DNA of 64,000 bases from Bradysia coprophila (GCF_014529535.1 NC_050736.1:3534001-3598000); one strand, 5' to 3'; positions 47,545 through 60,505 are shown, numbered from the stretch's first letter. Numbers and translations: made by a program. The notes: a model not told the origin generated them from the letters alone.

Positions 47545-48587
47545 ATGTCATTGGTAGATATTGATACTTGGTGCGTATTTTTACCACTTTCATCACAAAG
47601 AAAAGGGGTTGAATCGAAATTGCAATCTAAGACAACGCAATTTTGTTTGCTCCCATCGTTGATAATAATTTTTATCTACTGATTTGAAGCTCTAAATATT
47701 TGAATGTTATCATCATGTGAGTCATGGAATGTATTCATGTCATTTCCGTTACAGGATTACTGAATTTGAGGCTTCGGAGAGACTCAGTCGGGATGTTCAA
47801 GCACAGATTGTCTACAGAAATAGTCAGGCAAAACTATCTGCAGAATATGCCAAGCTGTCAGCAACAATCCGTATCCGTTTGAAGCAGCTATCGGGCGAAC
47901 TGGAGCAGTTGGACCAGAAACTTGAACAAAATTCAGTTACTGGAAAGATGTATGCACATCGTACCTAGCATAAGACATAACTCCTTTTCAAAACATAGGC
48001 AAACTCAATTCCTTTTTACTTTAACCGAATACAGGACGGTGGGTGAATCAAAACGACGTAAATTTCAACTAGAAACCTTACAATCCAAACTGATTGGATT
48101 GGAAACACAATTTCGAAACGTTGATGGTCCGTCCAGTCGCTCTCAATTGCTTCAAGGTACTTCGAGTCTGTGGGACGACGATGATGATGATGTTCCAATC
48201 ATTAATTCAAACCCGTCGACCAATCCACAATCGGTTCAAAGTTTGCGCCAACAACAGATTCGTATTCTCGACGATCAGAACCAAGGCCTCGAATCGTTGT
48301 CCAAAATCATTACACGCCAGAAAGATTTAGCGCTGAAAATTGGCGATGAAGTCGATCTTCAAAACGGTTGGTAACAAAAAACGTGCAAAATGTTCAATTG
48401 GCGTCAATTGTGTATGTAAATTGCAGATATAATTGATGACTTGGCTGTTGATATGGAACGTACTGATGCGCGTGTAAATAGCGAAACAAGGCACGTTGGT
48501 GTGGTGACTCGAACCGACTCTACTTGGGGCTATTGGCTTACAATCATTCTTTTATTTGTTGCCATTATAATCGTTGCATTTTTGTAG
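47545..48587 (+). CDS. Syx8: Syntaxin 8 (Qc-SNARE)
   Basis: Four exons (47545-47570, 47755-47949, 48035-48366, 48427-48587) give 237 residues, the usual size of syntaxin 8. It contributes the Qc helix to the late-endosome SNARE complex with syntaxin 7, Vti1b and VAMP8. The N-terminal helical domain covers about 1-90 (LSATIRIRLKQLSGELEQLD). An acidic linker (SLWDDDDDDVP) follows near residue 120. The SNARE motif spans about 150-205, with the zero-layer glutamine in VDLQNDIIDDL and the MERTDARV end. A C-terminal tail anchor (WGYWLTIILLFVAIIIVAFL) ends the protein. The donor of exon 3 is GTTGGT, chosen because the alternative GTAA four bases on breaks the frame. It is convergent with the complex III gene. 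Confidence 0.92.
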
Positions 48588-49562
48588 TCGCATTGGCAAG
48601 TTCTTTTGTTCCAGTGGTACAGGTATAATTATCGTTATTTTGTCAACCCAAAGTTACATTTTTTAACAATTAAAATTGAGATTAAAATCTATGTGTTGGT
48701 TCTTACCCTGACAGATGTCTATCCTATATTCTGTTATCGATATGTTAACGATAAGCTCTGACTAATACGGTCTTATATAGCAAGAAGAATGTTAGATGTT
48801 TAAAAATATGAAAAGGTTAATTCAATTGAAGTAATAGATCCGACAGTAAACCTGCTGATGTCCTTGCAGTTTGTGAAAGTTTAGGTTCGTATTTTTTAAA
48901 TTTAATCAACCGGAGCCTGGTTGCATTAAAATACATCACTAAAAGAATTGGTGAAGCTTCAACCGCCATTGCGAATATCGAAAGGGGAACGTTGCACGAA
49001 ATTTCAACTCAACTTCAACTCATGCAATGCCGGTCTGGCCATACTGGGAGTGCGGGCGTCTCCTGAAGGGATTTTTCCATTATTGTATGAAAAACTTTGA
49101 TTTATGGACTTTTCGTTGACTTCACGAGCCTTTCTCCGATGGGCCTTTTGATAGCCGTTCGGCACTGAGTTCATGTATTACTAATTATAGGCGTCGGTAG
49201 GCGATACTGAGGCAATTCGCGATACCATTAGTACAGTTTAAAGAGGAAAGAACACCAGCTACCGACTGAGTCACAAAAAAAACATATCTTCCACTGTCTT
49301 CGTGTACATTATGGAATTACTCCGAATTTCACGATCACACTTTGAAGCGTAAAGCTAAAATAAAATTGAATTTACACAATGTACGACTGGTGTAATTTAT
49401 TGAACGTTTCATTTTCTCTACAGATTTTTTTTTTAAATCAATTAATTCAAAAACGCATAAAAAAACCATACCAGCGCCTCGTCGTCATACACTTCCAAGT
49501 TATGTTGCATTTATCGATCGATGGTAGTTTATAATTAAATTTAATTTAAAGAAACAAAACAT
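48588..49562. other. Convergent intergenic region (3' UTRs and one repeat)
   Basis: Lies between the stop codons of syntaxin 8 (plus) and core protein 2 (minus). Contains a repeat copy at 49017-49170 related to the one at 51652-51800. No other feature is supported. Confidence 0.55.
49017..49170. mobile_element. MITE-like repeat, copy 1
   Basis: Starts near CTCATGCAATGCCGGTCTGG CCATAC and ends GATGGGCCTTTTGATAGCCG then TTCGGCACTGAG. Shared blocks with 51652-51800 (CTGGCCATAC, GATGGGC, CGGCACTG) and roughly equal length identify one family with GTGCCGGnCTGG-like inverted ends. Confidence 0.65.
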
Positions 49563-51239
49563 TTACAGCTGATTGGCGTATGGTACATTTGCCAGATATC
49601 CCACTGCTCCGACAGACCAATTGCCTGATGCAACTTTCTTAGCGGCCTAAACAAAATTTGTTCGGTCAATTATTTGAAAAACTTGAAACTGAATATGTTT
49701 GATACTCACCGCGTTAACATCGCTTGATGTGATGGAATCGAGTAGTGAAATCACACCGGATGGACTTGTGACGCTTCCTGCTAGCAAAGCTTGTTGACCA
49801 AGGTCGGATAGAATGCCACTATCTGTGTCGTATACCGATAGATAAGCTGATCTCAGTTGTTCTTTAGCCCTGGTCACATCAGAATTCGATACTGAGCCTT
49901 GTTTCAATGCCTTAACGGCAGCTTCAATAGCCTACAATCAATCGGTCGATTAAAGTCACGAATAAATTCGAGTCATGCGTCAAGTGAATACCTTTCCGAT
50001 ATCGCGACCATCAGCTGTTAAAACGAAACCGAACAATCCATCGTCCGAATACGAAGCATTCAATGCGGTGAATCCGAATGGCTTGTCTCCCAAAGCGGAC
50101 GAAACGAGTTTTCCCAAAGCGCCACCATAATTGCCACGCTTAGTTGCTGGTCCTGTTCCAGCTACTTGTTGCAAAACTGCAAATGCTAAAGCTTCCTTTG
50201 GATTAGCCCAACCAGCTCCCTGGGTACCAACAGCAACATGAGCTAAATCGCCTGACTTGTCTACGCGCAAATCGCCTCCGTAATATTTGGAAGCATTTTG
50301 ATTTCCAGCGCCAGAATCAACACCCAAATTCTTAGCGTATCCAACCAATAACTGATGGTCGACGCCCACACCAACAACAGCAGCCCGGTTAGTTGTGTAG
50401 TTTGATGCTACGTAATGTTGCAATGTTTCCGGTGAAATTTTGCCGATATGATGTTTAGCACAGAAAATTGAATTTCCCAATCCAGATCGGAATGCAGCCC
50501 GATGTAATAGATCAACGGCACGGACTTGTGGTGTCACTCTAGCTAAGTCTTCTTTGACACGATATAAATTGTCGGAGATTTCCCACGGCTTGAAAATTGT
50601 GTGGCTTGACACATCGTTCAAATATTTGAGACCAGTGTCGAGCTTATCTCTTGTCAATTCAACGTTGTATTCAATGGTTTCACGGTCAGAAGTGACAGAC
50701 AGATTTCCGCCAACTTGCTGAATGTTTCGGGTTAAAGAGAACCCACTGGAATTGCTAGTGGATAGCCCAGCTGTAACTCGAAGCAAATGGGTTGCGCCAA
50801 GATTATCGTAATTTTCATTACGTGAGCCAGCACTAAAATGATACAATTTTGAGAAGCAACTCTAAAGTGTAATGTAATCGATTACCAACCGAAAGAGAAC
50901 TGATACACGCGAAATTGGTGAGTTGGATTCAACGGATGCAACAACTAGCTTATTTGGTAAAGTTGTCGTTTCAACCTCGTAATTCTTCTTTGAGGCGACC
51001 TTAGCACCAGCTTGGGCAGCATATCCACGAGCCTGAAATCACAAAACACGGCAAATTGTAATTCTGTTGAAAAGATACTGCTGCATGCAGATTTGACAAG
51101 AGGGACCTTTACGTAACATCTTATGTACAGTACTTTGAAATCGTTTTCTGAGACGGTTCTTTGATAACAATTCACTGACAACAAAGATACTTACAGCAAC
51201 TGTTCGTAGAAGTGGAGTTTTATGAGCAGTGCATGCCAT
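49563..51239 (-). CDS. UQCR-C2: Ubiquinol-cytochrome c reductase core protein 2, mitochondrial
   Basis: Five exons (51195-51239, 50890-51032, 49992-50832, 49710-49931, 49563-49646) give 444 residues, the normal size of this complex III subunit of the inner mitochondrial membrane. The N-terminus (MACTAHKTPLLRTVAARGYA) is an arginine-bearing import presequence. Two M16 peptidase-like halves follow. The family's zinc site HxxEH is replaced by THLLRV (GATHLLRVTAGLSTSNSSGF), as expected for the non-catalytic core 2. Further conserved marks are SRVSVLFRAGSRNENYDNLG, HRAAFRSGLGNSIFC and GGDLRVDKSGDLAHVAVGTQ. It helps assemble and stabilise the bc1 complex. The intron 2 donor is GTTGGT with GTAA four bases further on, as in syntaxin 8. 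Confidence 0.95.
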
Positions 51240-52861
51240 TTTTCCGCAGTTTTAATCCAAAAAAATCTTTTTTTATCGATGGGCACAAAATCGAAAAAGA
51301 TGTGATAGAACACTCTTTTCACAACGAAAAGCGCTGACAACTTGACGGATATAATGTCAGATCAGTGTTGACGGTGTCGCCGGTAAAAAATTTAAAAAAA
51401 ATAATCGAGTAACGCATCTCTACAAAATAATTAAAATGATGACATGATCACAAAGCATAGTTTTGACATTAGACTCAACCGTACCGTTTATTAACACTCG
51501 TCGCAGCTTCATCCTTCTCTCCAATCAACGTCAATCAACGAATACAACAGACTTAATTCCGAGCTGCGACAGTGCAATAACATTGAGATTTTTCGATCAA
51601 AGGTGAAGCTTAAAGTGATGAGTGAAACTGATTAGTGAAAGTGATGATTTTGCAGGCCCGAACTGGCCATACGGTGAATTTATGGGATTCCCGATATGCC
51701 TTTTGGATTTTTGCATGAGAATTTTTAATTTGTGGGCCTTTTTAAATTGAGTTGCATGGAACACCCGATGGGCTTTTTCGAGCCAGTCCGGCACTGTGAG
51801 TTTGGACCGGTGTCGCCCTATTATTTTATAAACTGAGAACGATGACTTAAACTGTGATGTCTAACTGTGATGTGACCCCAGTCACAATGCTTCTTTCTTT
51901 TTTGTTTCTGTTAAACCTATTTAATCTTATATGACCTGTGATATCATCATCAATTGAGTAATGACGTAATGTAATCTTTCTATTGTAAGAAAATTTGTTA
52001 ATCTGAGCCCTTTTTTGTACTTCAATTTTGTAGTGATAATAAAGAATTATTTATGGATGTAATGTTATGATGGTAGTGACTTATGGCCACTAAACACTAG
52101 AAATGTAGAGACTACAATTTCATTGAATCAATCCTCAAAACAAAAGGATATTGTCATTGTTACTTGTTTTTAGAAGATCCGAATGAAGATGATTTCAACT
52201 ACTCGTTTGAGATTGGTGCCTCTAGAGTAATGTTAGTAACATGTGACTATTGTAGACTTTTAGTTTTAGCGAGTTTCCTTTTCGATCTGGCTTAGTGAAA
52301 CTAAACTGAAATTACGAGATCATTGAAGTTGGTCACGAAGGCAGTGACAACCAAATTTTCTAGTGGCGCCTTTGAGGATTAGGATTAGAAAAACTAAAAT
52401 TAAAATTAAAAGTTCGAAACACAAATCAAATCAGCGTCATGTATGGGTAATTCACGATGATCTCATATCAGAATGAGTTGAAATTTGTTTTTCAATTCAC
52501 TTGTTCATCCACTGATTCAGGTGATTCACTCAAAATTTTCTTTTAGAACCAATTTATCTACGAATGAGTTAATTTATCAGCTGCTGATAACTCGATTTGA
52601 ACACAGTTGACTGGGTTCACTTTAGCAAATTCAGTTGTAGCCAACTTGACGAAAATATCTATGTCATCCAGACTGAAACGTCTCTGAATTATTATAATTT
52701 TCATGTTTGACAGCGAAAAAACAAGATATTGCGGTCTGACGTTCAACTGTGTAAAAAAAGTTAAATAAAAGATATTTGTAAAGTGCATTTTAACCGGAGA
52801 CTTAGTGGAAATAACATAAAAAAATTATCAGAAAATTAAAACAACAAAGTGACTAATCGAA
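51240..52861. other. Divergent intergenic region between UQCR-C2 and Tom1
   Basis: Carries both 5' regions. A MITE-like repeat sits at 51652-51800. A short minus-strand open frame near 52558-52788 has no recognisable family. The remainder is AT-rich without features. Confidence 0.5.
51652..51800. mobile_element. MITE-like repeat, copy 2
   Basis: Starts GCAGGCCCGAACTGGCCATAC and ends CGATGGGCTTTTTCGAGCCA followed by GTCCGGCACTGTG. The ends are imperfect inverted repeats, and the element is diverged from the copy at 49017. Confidence 0.65.
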
Positions 52862-55800
52862 ATGTCCTCATTCTTCAATGTTAGTGCATTGGGGGGTAAT
52901 CCATTTTCAACCCCCGTTGGACAAAGAATTGGTAATTATTGAAAATATGCTACCTAGTATCGTTGTCAATGTGGATGTTAATACTACGTATTACTTTAGG
53001 GTATAATGAGATGACTAAAAAATGTTGAGTTGTGAAAAATTATAGTCCCTAATCCACAGATAATGTTTTTTTTTCTCGTATACTGTCACAAGATAATAAA
53101 AAAATGTTATGATTCAGCCAGTTTCAAAGGTGTATCGTCGGTCGCCTGGTTTGCGCTTTGACTTCTTTTTTTTGTGATTATTTATTTGGTGTTATTGCCT
53201 TGCTATCTTCTGTTTTAATTTAGATAAAAAATACAAAAAAAGATATTCAGGTTCATTAGAGGTTGATGTATTGTTTGTTCGTGCAAATAATCGTTAATGC
53301 AAAAGAAAGAAACCCTCCAATGTAATTGATATAAATATGTAGCCAATAAAATGTAAACGAAAATAAATTGGAAAATTATAACTGATTGGTATAGTAGAAT
53401 GTGTATAAGCCATATCGATGAGTAGTTTAGTAGACGAATTTAAAGCATGACTCAGCAGGTAAACAATTCCACACGTACATTGCGTTATAATTTTAAAATT
53501 GTTGTCATTCGTAATTTTAGGATGGGTTATTTTCGTAGGAGGATTTACATGTGCACGTCTGTTGATCTGTAATTTTCCATTTCTTGGGCAGACAGTTACA
53601 AATTGAAACGTTCAAAAGCTGGATTTACATTGTCATTATCAGCAACAACGGGTATATAACGAGATTCAAAATGTTCTCGCCGTTCTCATATTAGATAACA
53701 ACTTTGAAATTTCTCCCACAACTACGTAGTTTATACCTATTTGAAGCAATAAACACTAGTTTTAATTGATGACAATATCTCATATATCAATTCATTACTG
53801 TAGCAATTGGAGAATCTATTTTACATAATATTATGTTCTAACGATTAGTCATTCATTTCGACGTAGAATAACTAAAACAGAGATGAGAAGTCCGAGATGA
53901 GAAGATAAAGAAACTTCATATTAGCATATTTAAACCCACTTCAACATTTATTGCGTATGGTCATGAAATTTCAGCTAAGTCTCATTTTATATGTATGTAT
54001 GCATGTAAGTACGTATGTACAATCAAAACAAACATTTTCCATACAGTAAAACCGGTTGGTTAATAAAATATTGTTTTGATTTTGTTATGATCATCATGCC
54101 ATCATGCTCCATTTATTCACTATAATTTAAAGAAAAATGTATTCTTTTGTCTCTCTTGAAGAAACGTAATTGAAGTGAAGAAAATTGTTTTTGTTATTAT
54201 TGTTGTTGTGGTTGTTTTGTTGTTACAATTCACAATTTTCGATTTCACCAACGGAACGATAATTGGAAAGATTGCACAACAAACACTTAAATGAATTTCT
54301 TTCGATTCGGTGTAAGACAATGTTAATTAAACGTTTGTTTGGATTCATTATCACAAAAAAAGAATGATGAAAATATATATTCTCGAGTGGTTTCCATAAA
54401 CTTAAATATTTACATGGCATGTGGACGTTCCATTGTTTTTTTCCCTAGCTATCCACACTTTAAATGAAAACAGAAAGAAATGCTGTCGATCCATAGATAC
54501 AAAGCTGTAAATTGTGTTGTTAGTTTTTCAATGATTGTCTTAAGTTGTTTCAATAATTTAAAAAAAACCCTGAAGCGTACCACGGCATAATTATTATAAA
54601 TCTGCGACTTCTTTTGTTTAAAGTATCACCTAGTGTTCGATACAAAATCTTTTACTTCATTCGCTTTAACACTTATCTTACTTCTATAATACGACATATA
54701 TACCCATAGGTCATTGCTTAGTTTTGACGTTGCTCTTGATAACAGACGTTTAGTCGTTTCTGAAAGGTTAGATGCATGACTCCTTGAATAAGCTAACTTT
54801 CCTTATCCTATATTACAGAAGCGGAAATCTGAAATTTATTACAAAGGAAATTAGATTAATAATAAATTATAGATTAATTGTGCCGTTCTTTTCGAAAAAG
54901 CTTCTTTCGATTTATTTGCAAGTCGTAACTAGTTTATCCTAGATATATGCAGTAAAGGCTCACCTTTTTGGTTTAAAATACATATTTGGTCACAAAATTT
55001 TGGTGATAATTATTAGGTCAAATATCATTCTTGTCATAATTGATGATTTTATCAAGTGTTCCCTCTTGGTAGTTATGCCAGTACTATCTTCAAGATATTT
55101 CAGTCTGCGTTTTAACTAAAAATGAGAATAAAAGCTCCATTCAAAAACTTTATTTTTCGTTGTTAAGAACGGCAAGCATCGTCCATGCATGCTTCGTAAA
55201 TTATCACATGAACAGAAATAGTTATCGAGGGGAAAACTACGCGAGCAAACTCTGTCCCACCTGCTTCTATTGGCATACTGTTTCCTTATTTTGGTGTACT
55301 TTTTTTCTTCTATTGACGTACTATTTCCGTGTATTGGTCACCAATAGCAAATAGTACCTGTCCAGTATTTGCTCGCGTAGTTTCCCCCTCGAGAGTTCTC
55401 ATATTTTACTCCGAAATGTATTTGGTTCGTGAATTTTTATCACGTTGAATACATCTAACAAAAATCAAATATTTCCGATTCTTTAGTTATGGCGCTAGGT
55501 ACTTGTTTGCCGCAAAGTTTTTGATCGGTTTATTGGAGATAATTGTTTTTTATTGCAGTACTTTAATTGGATGTTTGTTTGTTGTTGATCTGTTGCGTTA
55601 TTTTTTCAAGAGCCTGACTCCTCAATACAAAGATATAAATACATGGTCTTTTGGGCATTGTACGTTTGACCTTATAACCACGAACGTCGAACTATGTTAA
55701 GTAAACGTCCTGAGAATTAATTCGTACTTTGTTGGCAGGTCATTTCTTCTCATTTCATTTATATAAAATCAATATAAAATAATTAATGCAAACCGCCGTT

Positions 55801-58583
55801 GAAATGTCTGACAATGTTGCCGCGTAAGGCTTTTGAGAGACTATGAGTTGATTACAAATTTAAGAGTGGCGTGTACAGTAGAAATAAGTGAAAATTATTT
55901 ACGGCTGGAGGTTGTTGTTAACTACAATTTAGTAAAATTGACTTTTTAATTATAAATCGATTAATTTTATGTCCACTCGTGTCAACGTAATACTTATACA
56001 TATATTTCCAAACCATTGAACAGAAACACACCCATCTAACGTAGATGTATTGAAATAATTGATGAATTTATTTTCGTGTTAACAGAACAAGCAACAGATG
56101 CATCGTTGGCGTCTGAAAACTGGGCCTTGAATATGGAAATATGCGACATGATCAATGAATCTTCCGACTCAGCCAGGGATGCAATGAAAGCGATCCGAAA
56201 GCGATTGACACAAAACGCGGGGAAAAACTACTCAGTCATCATGTACACGTTGACCGTTTTGGAGACATGCGTTAAAAATTGCGGCAAAGCGTTTCACACT
56301 CTAGTCGCCAACAAGGAGTTCATTCAAGAATTGGTTAAACTAATTGGTCCGAAAAATGATCCACCGACAGCTGTCCAAGAAAAAGTTTTAAATTTAATTC
56401 AAATATGGGCTGATGCATTCAGAGCACAACCTGATCTGAACGGTGTTGTTCAGGTGTATCAAGAACTCAAAAACAAAGGTATCGAGTTTCCAGTAACAGA
56501 CTTAGATGCGATGGCTCCTATTTATACACCACAACGGGTGAGATAACATAACATTTTCGTTTTCAATTCAATGGTCAACGGTTTTTGGTTTTGTCAGAGT
56601 GTGCCTGAAGCAACGCCAACACCACCAATTCTTCTACCGACATCACCTCAACACCAACCAATTTCGCTGCCACCGGGATCTCCTGCAATCGCTGCTACAG
56701 GACCGATTGCCACAACACCTGAACAAATTGCTAAACTTCAATCTGAATTGGACATTGTTTCGATGAATATGTCGGTGTTAGGAGAAATGCTAACCGAATT
56801 AAAACCAGGACAGGAAGATCCATCTGACTACAAGTTACTCAATGATCTGACTCAGACATGCAAGTGAGTTTTTCCATCGAAATAGATAATGTTTAGAGAA
56901 TCTCATTCGTCATTGATTTCAGGGAAATGCAAGGACGAATCGTTGAGTTGATCGGGCGTATAAATCACGATGAAGTGACAGCTGAATTATTGCGCTTAAA
57001 TGACGAACTAAATAATCTGTTTCTGCGTCATCAGAGATACGAAAAAAATCGTGATCCACAACATGCTACCACACCATCAGCGATTTTAGGCGTTGCAATG
57101 GGCGTACCGATTTCAAATGGTGAGTTTTCTGAGTTCTTTGAACAGAACAGACATTATTCAATCGCTAATGTTTTAGGCGAACGAGGCAAGGACTCCTTAA
57201 TTGATTTAAGTGATGAAGCTGTTGGCGTGTCTGACGGACTACCAGCGAAATTCTCTGGATTAGGTTCGATGCAAAACAATTTCCTGGAAATTAGCCCGAT
57301 TTTAATAGTAAATTTTCCACAGGCATTGGAACTGCATCATCTCAATTATCCAGTATTAATTCGGTGTCAGTTCAATCCGGCGCCCAGGCCAAAGACGTTG
57401 ACGAATTCGATATGTTGGCCCAATCAAGAAATACAAATATCGATGCAGCAAAACCGTCGTAAGATTATTAACATTCAAATTGATAGTCAGTGTCGTTTTT
57501 AAGTCAAATTTTCTTTCTTCCCAGACTCATCAAAGACCATACGCCCGGAGCATCGGCACAGAAAAAAGTAAATTCATCGTCTGAGGTAGTTAGTATTCTA
57601 GTAAGTTTCCTATGGCTTGGGTCCATTTCATTTGTAAATATTTTTTCGTTTTTTTCTTTTACGTTTTTATTCAATTTTGTGTGCGTGTGTCGCAAAAGTA
57701 GAGTGTGTCGTGGTTTGCAGTATACATTTTTTAAGTTGCAAGCACTCCACTCCAACAGGTTTTTCACATGCTATCGACAGCAGCGACAAAAGTAAGCGAT
57801 AACTTCTGGTTAACGTGGTCTGATAGCTAAATGTGTACTAAAACGAATAAATTAAAAGATTTTGTATCAAGCACTGTGTGGTGATACATTCAAGTAACCG
57901 ATTATATATCTTAATACGCTTGCCAATTCTTTCATAAATGACGATCGTTTTTCTTCGTGAATTTATTCGCTTTATTCTACTACCATGCCGATCCACCTCT
58001 TAAGACGAGCTTCATTTATGAATGATTCCTTTGAGCTGAAGAATTTCAAACGGAAATATGTTTTGCAAAAAAATTATGTTTTCAATACGGAGAAACTCGC
58101 ATTATATAAACTGACTGCATCTAAGTTGTGCAATTTTTTTTTCCGGAATGAATCGTTCGAATGACCCATCCTCTTTCTTATCACACTTCTCAAACTACGT
58201 GTGGCTGCAAACTAAAGAATATTAAACGAAAAGAAAATCAATTCATGGCTGGCTACTTCCTTAAACCCTTTCCATTGCTATATGTACAAAAAAGGTGGCG
58301 TTATAAGGTGCTATTTAAAGGTGCTGTGACATTGTAGTATTTTTGTAATCTTATTTATATTTTTCTTTACATTTTTGTATCTGTTTTCACTTTTATTATT
58401 TTGTGTTTTTTTTGTGACTTGTCCCGCAGAATGCCAATGAATCTGATTTCGACGAAATGGCTGCATGGCTCGATAAAGACGTAAGTAATCGATGTTTCCA
58501 TATTATTTTTTTAGTAGTTTTGTTCGTTAGTTTCAGAATGTTTTTCTCTCCCTATTTTGACTGTCATTGTGTTGTAGATTTAG
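52862..58583 (+). CDS. Tom1: Tom1 (target of Myb1), VHS-GAT endosomal adaptor
   Basis: Exons: 52862-52931, 56086-56537, 56598-56863, 56923-57119, 57177-57263, 57323-57458, 57525-57600, 58430-58480, 58578-58583 (about 446 residues). Tom1 binds ubiquitinated cargo, Tollip and clathrin on endosomes. The N-terminus ([20 protein letters not shown]) leads into a VHS domain at about 20-155 ([50 protein letters not shown]). A proline-rich linker is followed by a GAT domain at about 200-300 ([40 protein letters not shown]). Beyond it lie a clathrin-box-like DSLIDLS, then [12 protein letters not shown] and [12 protein letters not shown]. Exon 5 has a weak donor (GTTCGA), exon 7 could also end at 57585, and the two-codon last exon (ATT TAG) is the least certain part. 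Intron 1 is 3.15 kb. Confidence 0.88.
52932..56085. other. Tom1 intron 1
   Basis: A 3.15-kb first intron. It contains ATGTATGTATGCATGTAAGTA simple repeats near 53990-54020 and a MITE at 55226-55391. No nested gene was found. Confidence 0.6.
55226..55391. mobile_element. MITE with 24-bp inverted ends, in Tom1 intron 1
   Basis: The left end CGAGGGGAAAACTACGCGAG (then CAAA) pairs with the right end CTCGCGTAGTTTCCCCCTCG. Inside is a second pair around TTCTATTGG / CCAATAGC. It is 166 bp, non-coding, and its target duplication is not evident. Confidence 0.82.
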
Positions 58584-60454
58584 GTCAGCTAATCACTTAG
58601 AAACGTCTAGATGCCAAACGATAGGTTAAACAAAAAAGTAATAGAATGAATAAATCGCCTGCCGTTTCTAAAAGGCTATACTAGGGGTGATCGATTTCAC
58701 AGGACGCGAAAGAAACCGGTCCACCAAAAATTCTAGTTGCCCATAGAATCTGAAAAACCCATTTTCAGACTTTGGTCCGGAACAACTTCAGGTAGCAATA
58801 AATCGATTACTGAAAATTTGCTAGTAGGGGCACATTGGACCATTCTCGACTTTACGAAAAAAAAGCTTTACGATATTTTTGGCCGGTTTTTTGTTTTTTC
58901 TACTATATAAAGATATAATAATAAAATAAAAAGAAAATAAAAAAGTGAAAATCTGACTATGGCATGTAGCCAAAGTTCGCTGACGTCGATTTTCAGAGAA
59001 AATTGTAAACTTCAATAATTCCAAATTACACTAAAAAATCGGTCGATTTTGTGTTGTGATGGCTCATTTTAAAGTTAGTTAGATAAGAAAAAAAGATTTT
59101 GGAATTTTTTGTATTTTGATCGAGTTATTACATTTTTACTAGCAAACTTTCAGTAATCGATTTATTGCTACCCGAAGTTGTTCCGGACCAAAGTCTGAAA
59201 ATGGGTTTTTCGGATTCTATGGGCAATAGGCCTGTTCATTTTAGAGAAATAGTCTCAAATTCATCTGGCATGGTGTCCATCTGGTCCGGAAGGCTAAAAT
59301 ATTGGACCCGTATTTTTTTTAGAATTTTAAAAAATAGTTTAGATCTGGGGAGCGAAGCATTTGTTCAAATGCACGAATGCGTTGATTAGAAGAGTAAAAA
59401 AGATATACACCATCATTCTCCTCTCTTCTAACCAATGCTTTCGTACATTTGAACAAATGCTTCGCTCCCCAGATCTAAATTATTTTTTTAAATTCTAAAA
59501 AAAATACGAGTCCAATATTTTAACCTTCCGGACCAGATAGACACCATGCCAGATGAATTTGAGACTATTTCTCTAAAATGAACAGGCCTAATGGGCAACT
59601 AGAATTTTTTGTTGACCGGTTTCTTTTGCGTCCCGCGAAATCGATCACCCCTAGTCTATACTTATAAATAAATAGTGCTGTGTTTACGTAATTGAGAGTA
59701 AATCTAGACCTCTACGATCAATTGATTCCTGAGGAGTTTTAGGTTTACTTTCTACTTCGCAGTATACTACACTAACTTTGCTTGGTAAGACAAATCGGTA
59801 GTTGCAGATATATTATTTCCGACCCCCGCATTTCGTTTTTTTTTTTGATTTTTAATTGTCATTTTCGCTTTGTGGAAGCGTGCTGGGCCCATAACCTGTT
59901 AGAAGTAGATATTAAACACTCGATGGTTTATGCTGAACTTATAAGGTCGGTTTACTCTTCAGCAGGCACTCTATTTGAATTAACTTGACCTTTAGACTTA
60001 ATAGTTATTTATGTGCTCATGGTCTGGATTGGTCTGGAGTGTTGATATCATGTCGTGTTTTCTGTTTTAAATATCATTCAACAGGTGCGGCAATTAATTA
60101 CCTTTGGTTTCTCACGACCGAGATTAATTTCATTCGACTATCGGCATGAGATACTTCATTCTCTTTTAGGGTTTTTTTTCGTTCACGCATGTATCGTTAC
60201 CTTTAGAACAAAAAATTTAAAGTTACGGCCGGTAACCAGTAACGTTATTTGTGCTTGTAACTATGTAAAAGCGTACTGAATGATTTTTAGAAATAGATTC
60301 GTAGCGTTTTCTTGTAACGTTAAGAATTGTAACGAACAGACAAACATCTAAACAATAACGTCACAACTTGGAACTTTTTGTTTAAAGTTATAACGTTAAG
60401 GATGCCTGCTCTTTCAGCAAACAATTCTGTAACCTTATGAACTTCGGTTACAAC
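58584..60454. other. Intergenic, mostly a 976-bp fold-back element
   Basis: After Tom1 the fold-back element at 58680-59655 fills half the interval. The stretch 59656-60454 is AT-rich with no recognisable feature. Confidence 0.55.
58680..59655. mobile_element. Compound fold-back element, 976 bp
   Basis: Terminal inverted repeats begin ACTAGGGGTGATCGATTTC and run about 65 bp. CTAT on both sides (58676-58679 and 59656-59659) may be a 4-bp target duplication. Inside, a second inverted pair (about 58745-58830 with 59135-59222, containing TTTGGTCCGGAACAACTTC) and a third (about 59230-59375 with 59428-59590, containing GATCTGGGGAGCGAAGCATT) lie side by side. The whole therefore folds as two large stems on one base stem. 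There is no transposase. Confidence 0.85.
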
Positions 60455-60505
60455 CAGCGGCGCCGACTATGGGGGGGCAAAGGGGGCGATTGCCCCCCAT
60501 GGGAA
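60455..60505 (+). repeat. hAT left terminal inverted repeat and subterminal hairpin
   Basis: CAGCGGCGCCGACT differs from the ends of the 788-bp MITE at 2657 by one base. Both elements have a strong stem-loop directly inside the terminus. Confidence 0.7.

Noticed and set aside
52558-52788. 76-residue minus-strand frame upstream of Tom1
   Set aside because: No family, no splice partners; length is expected by chance in AT-rich DNA.
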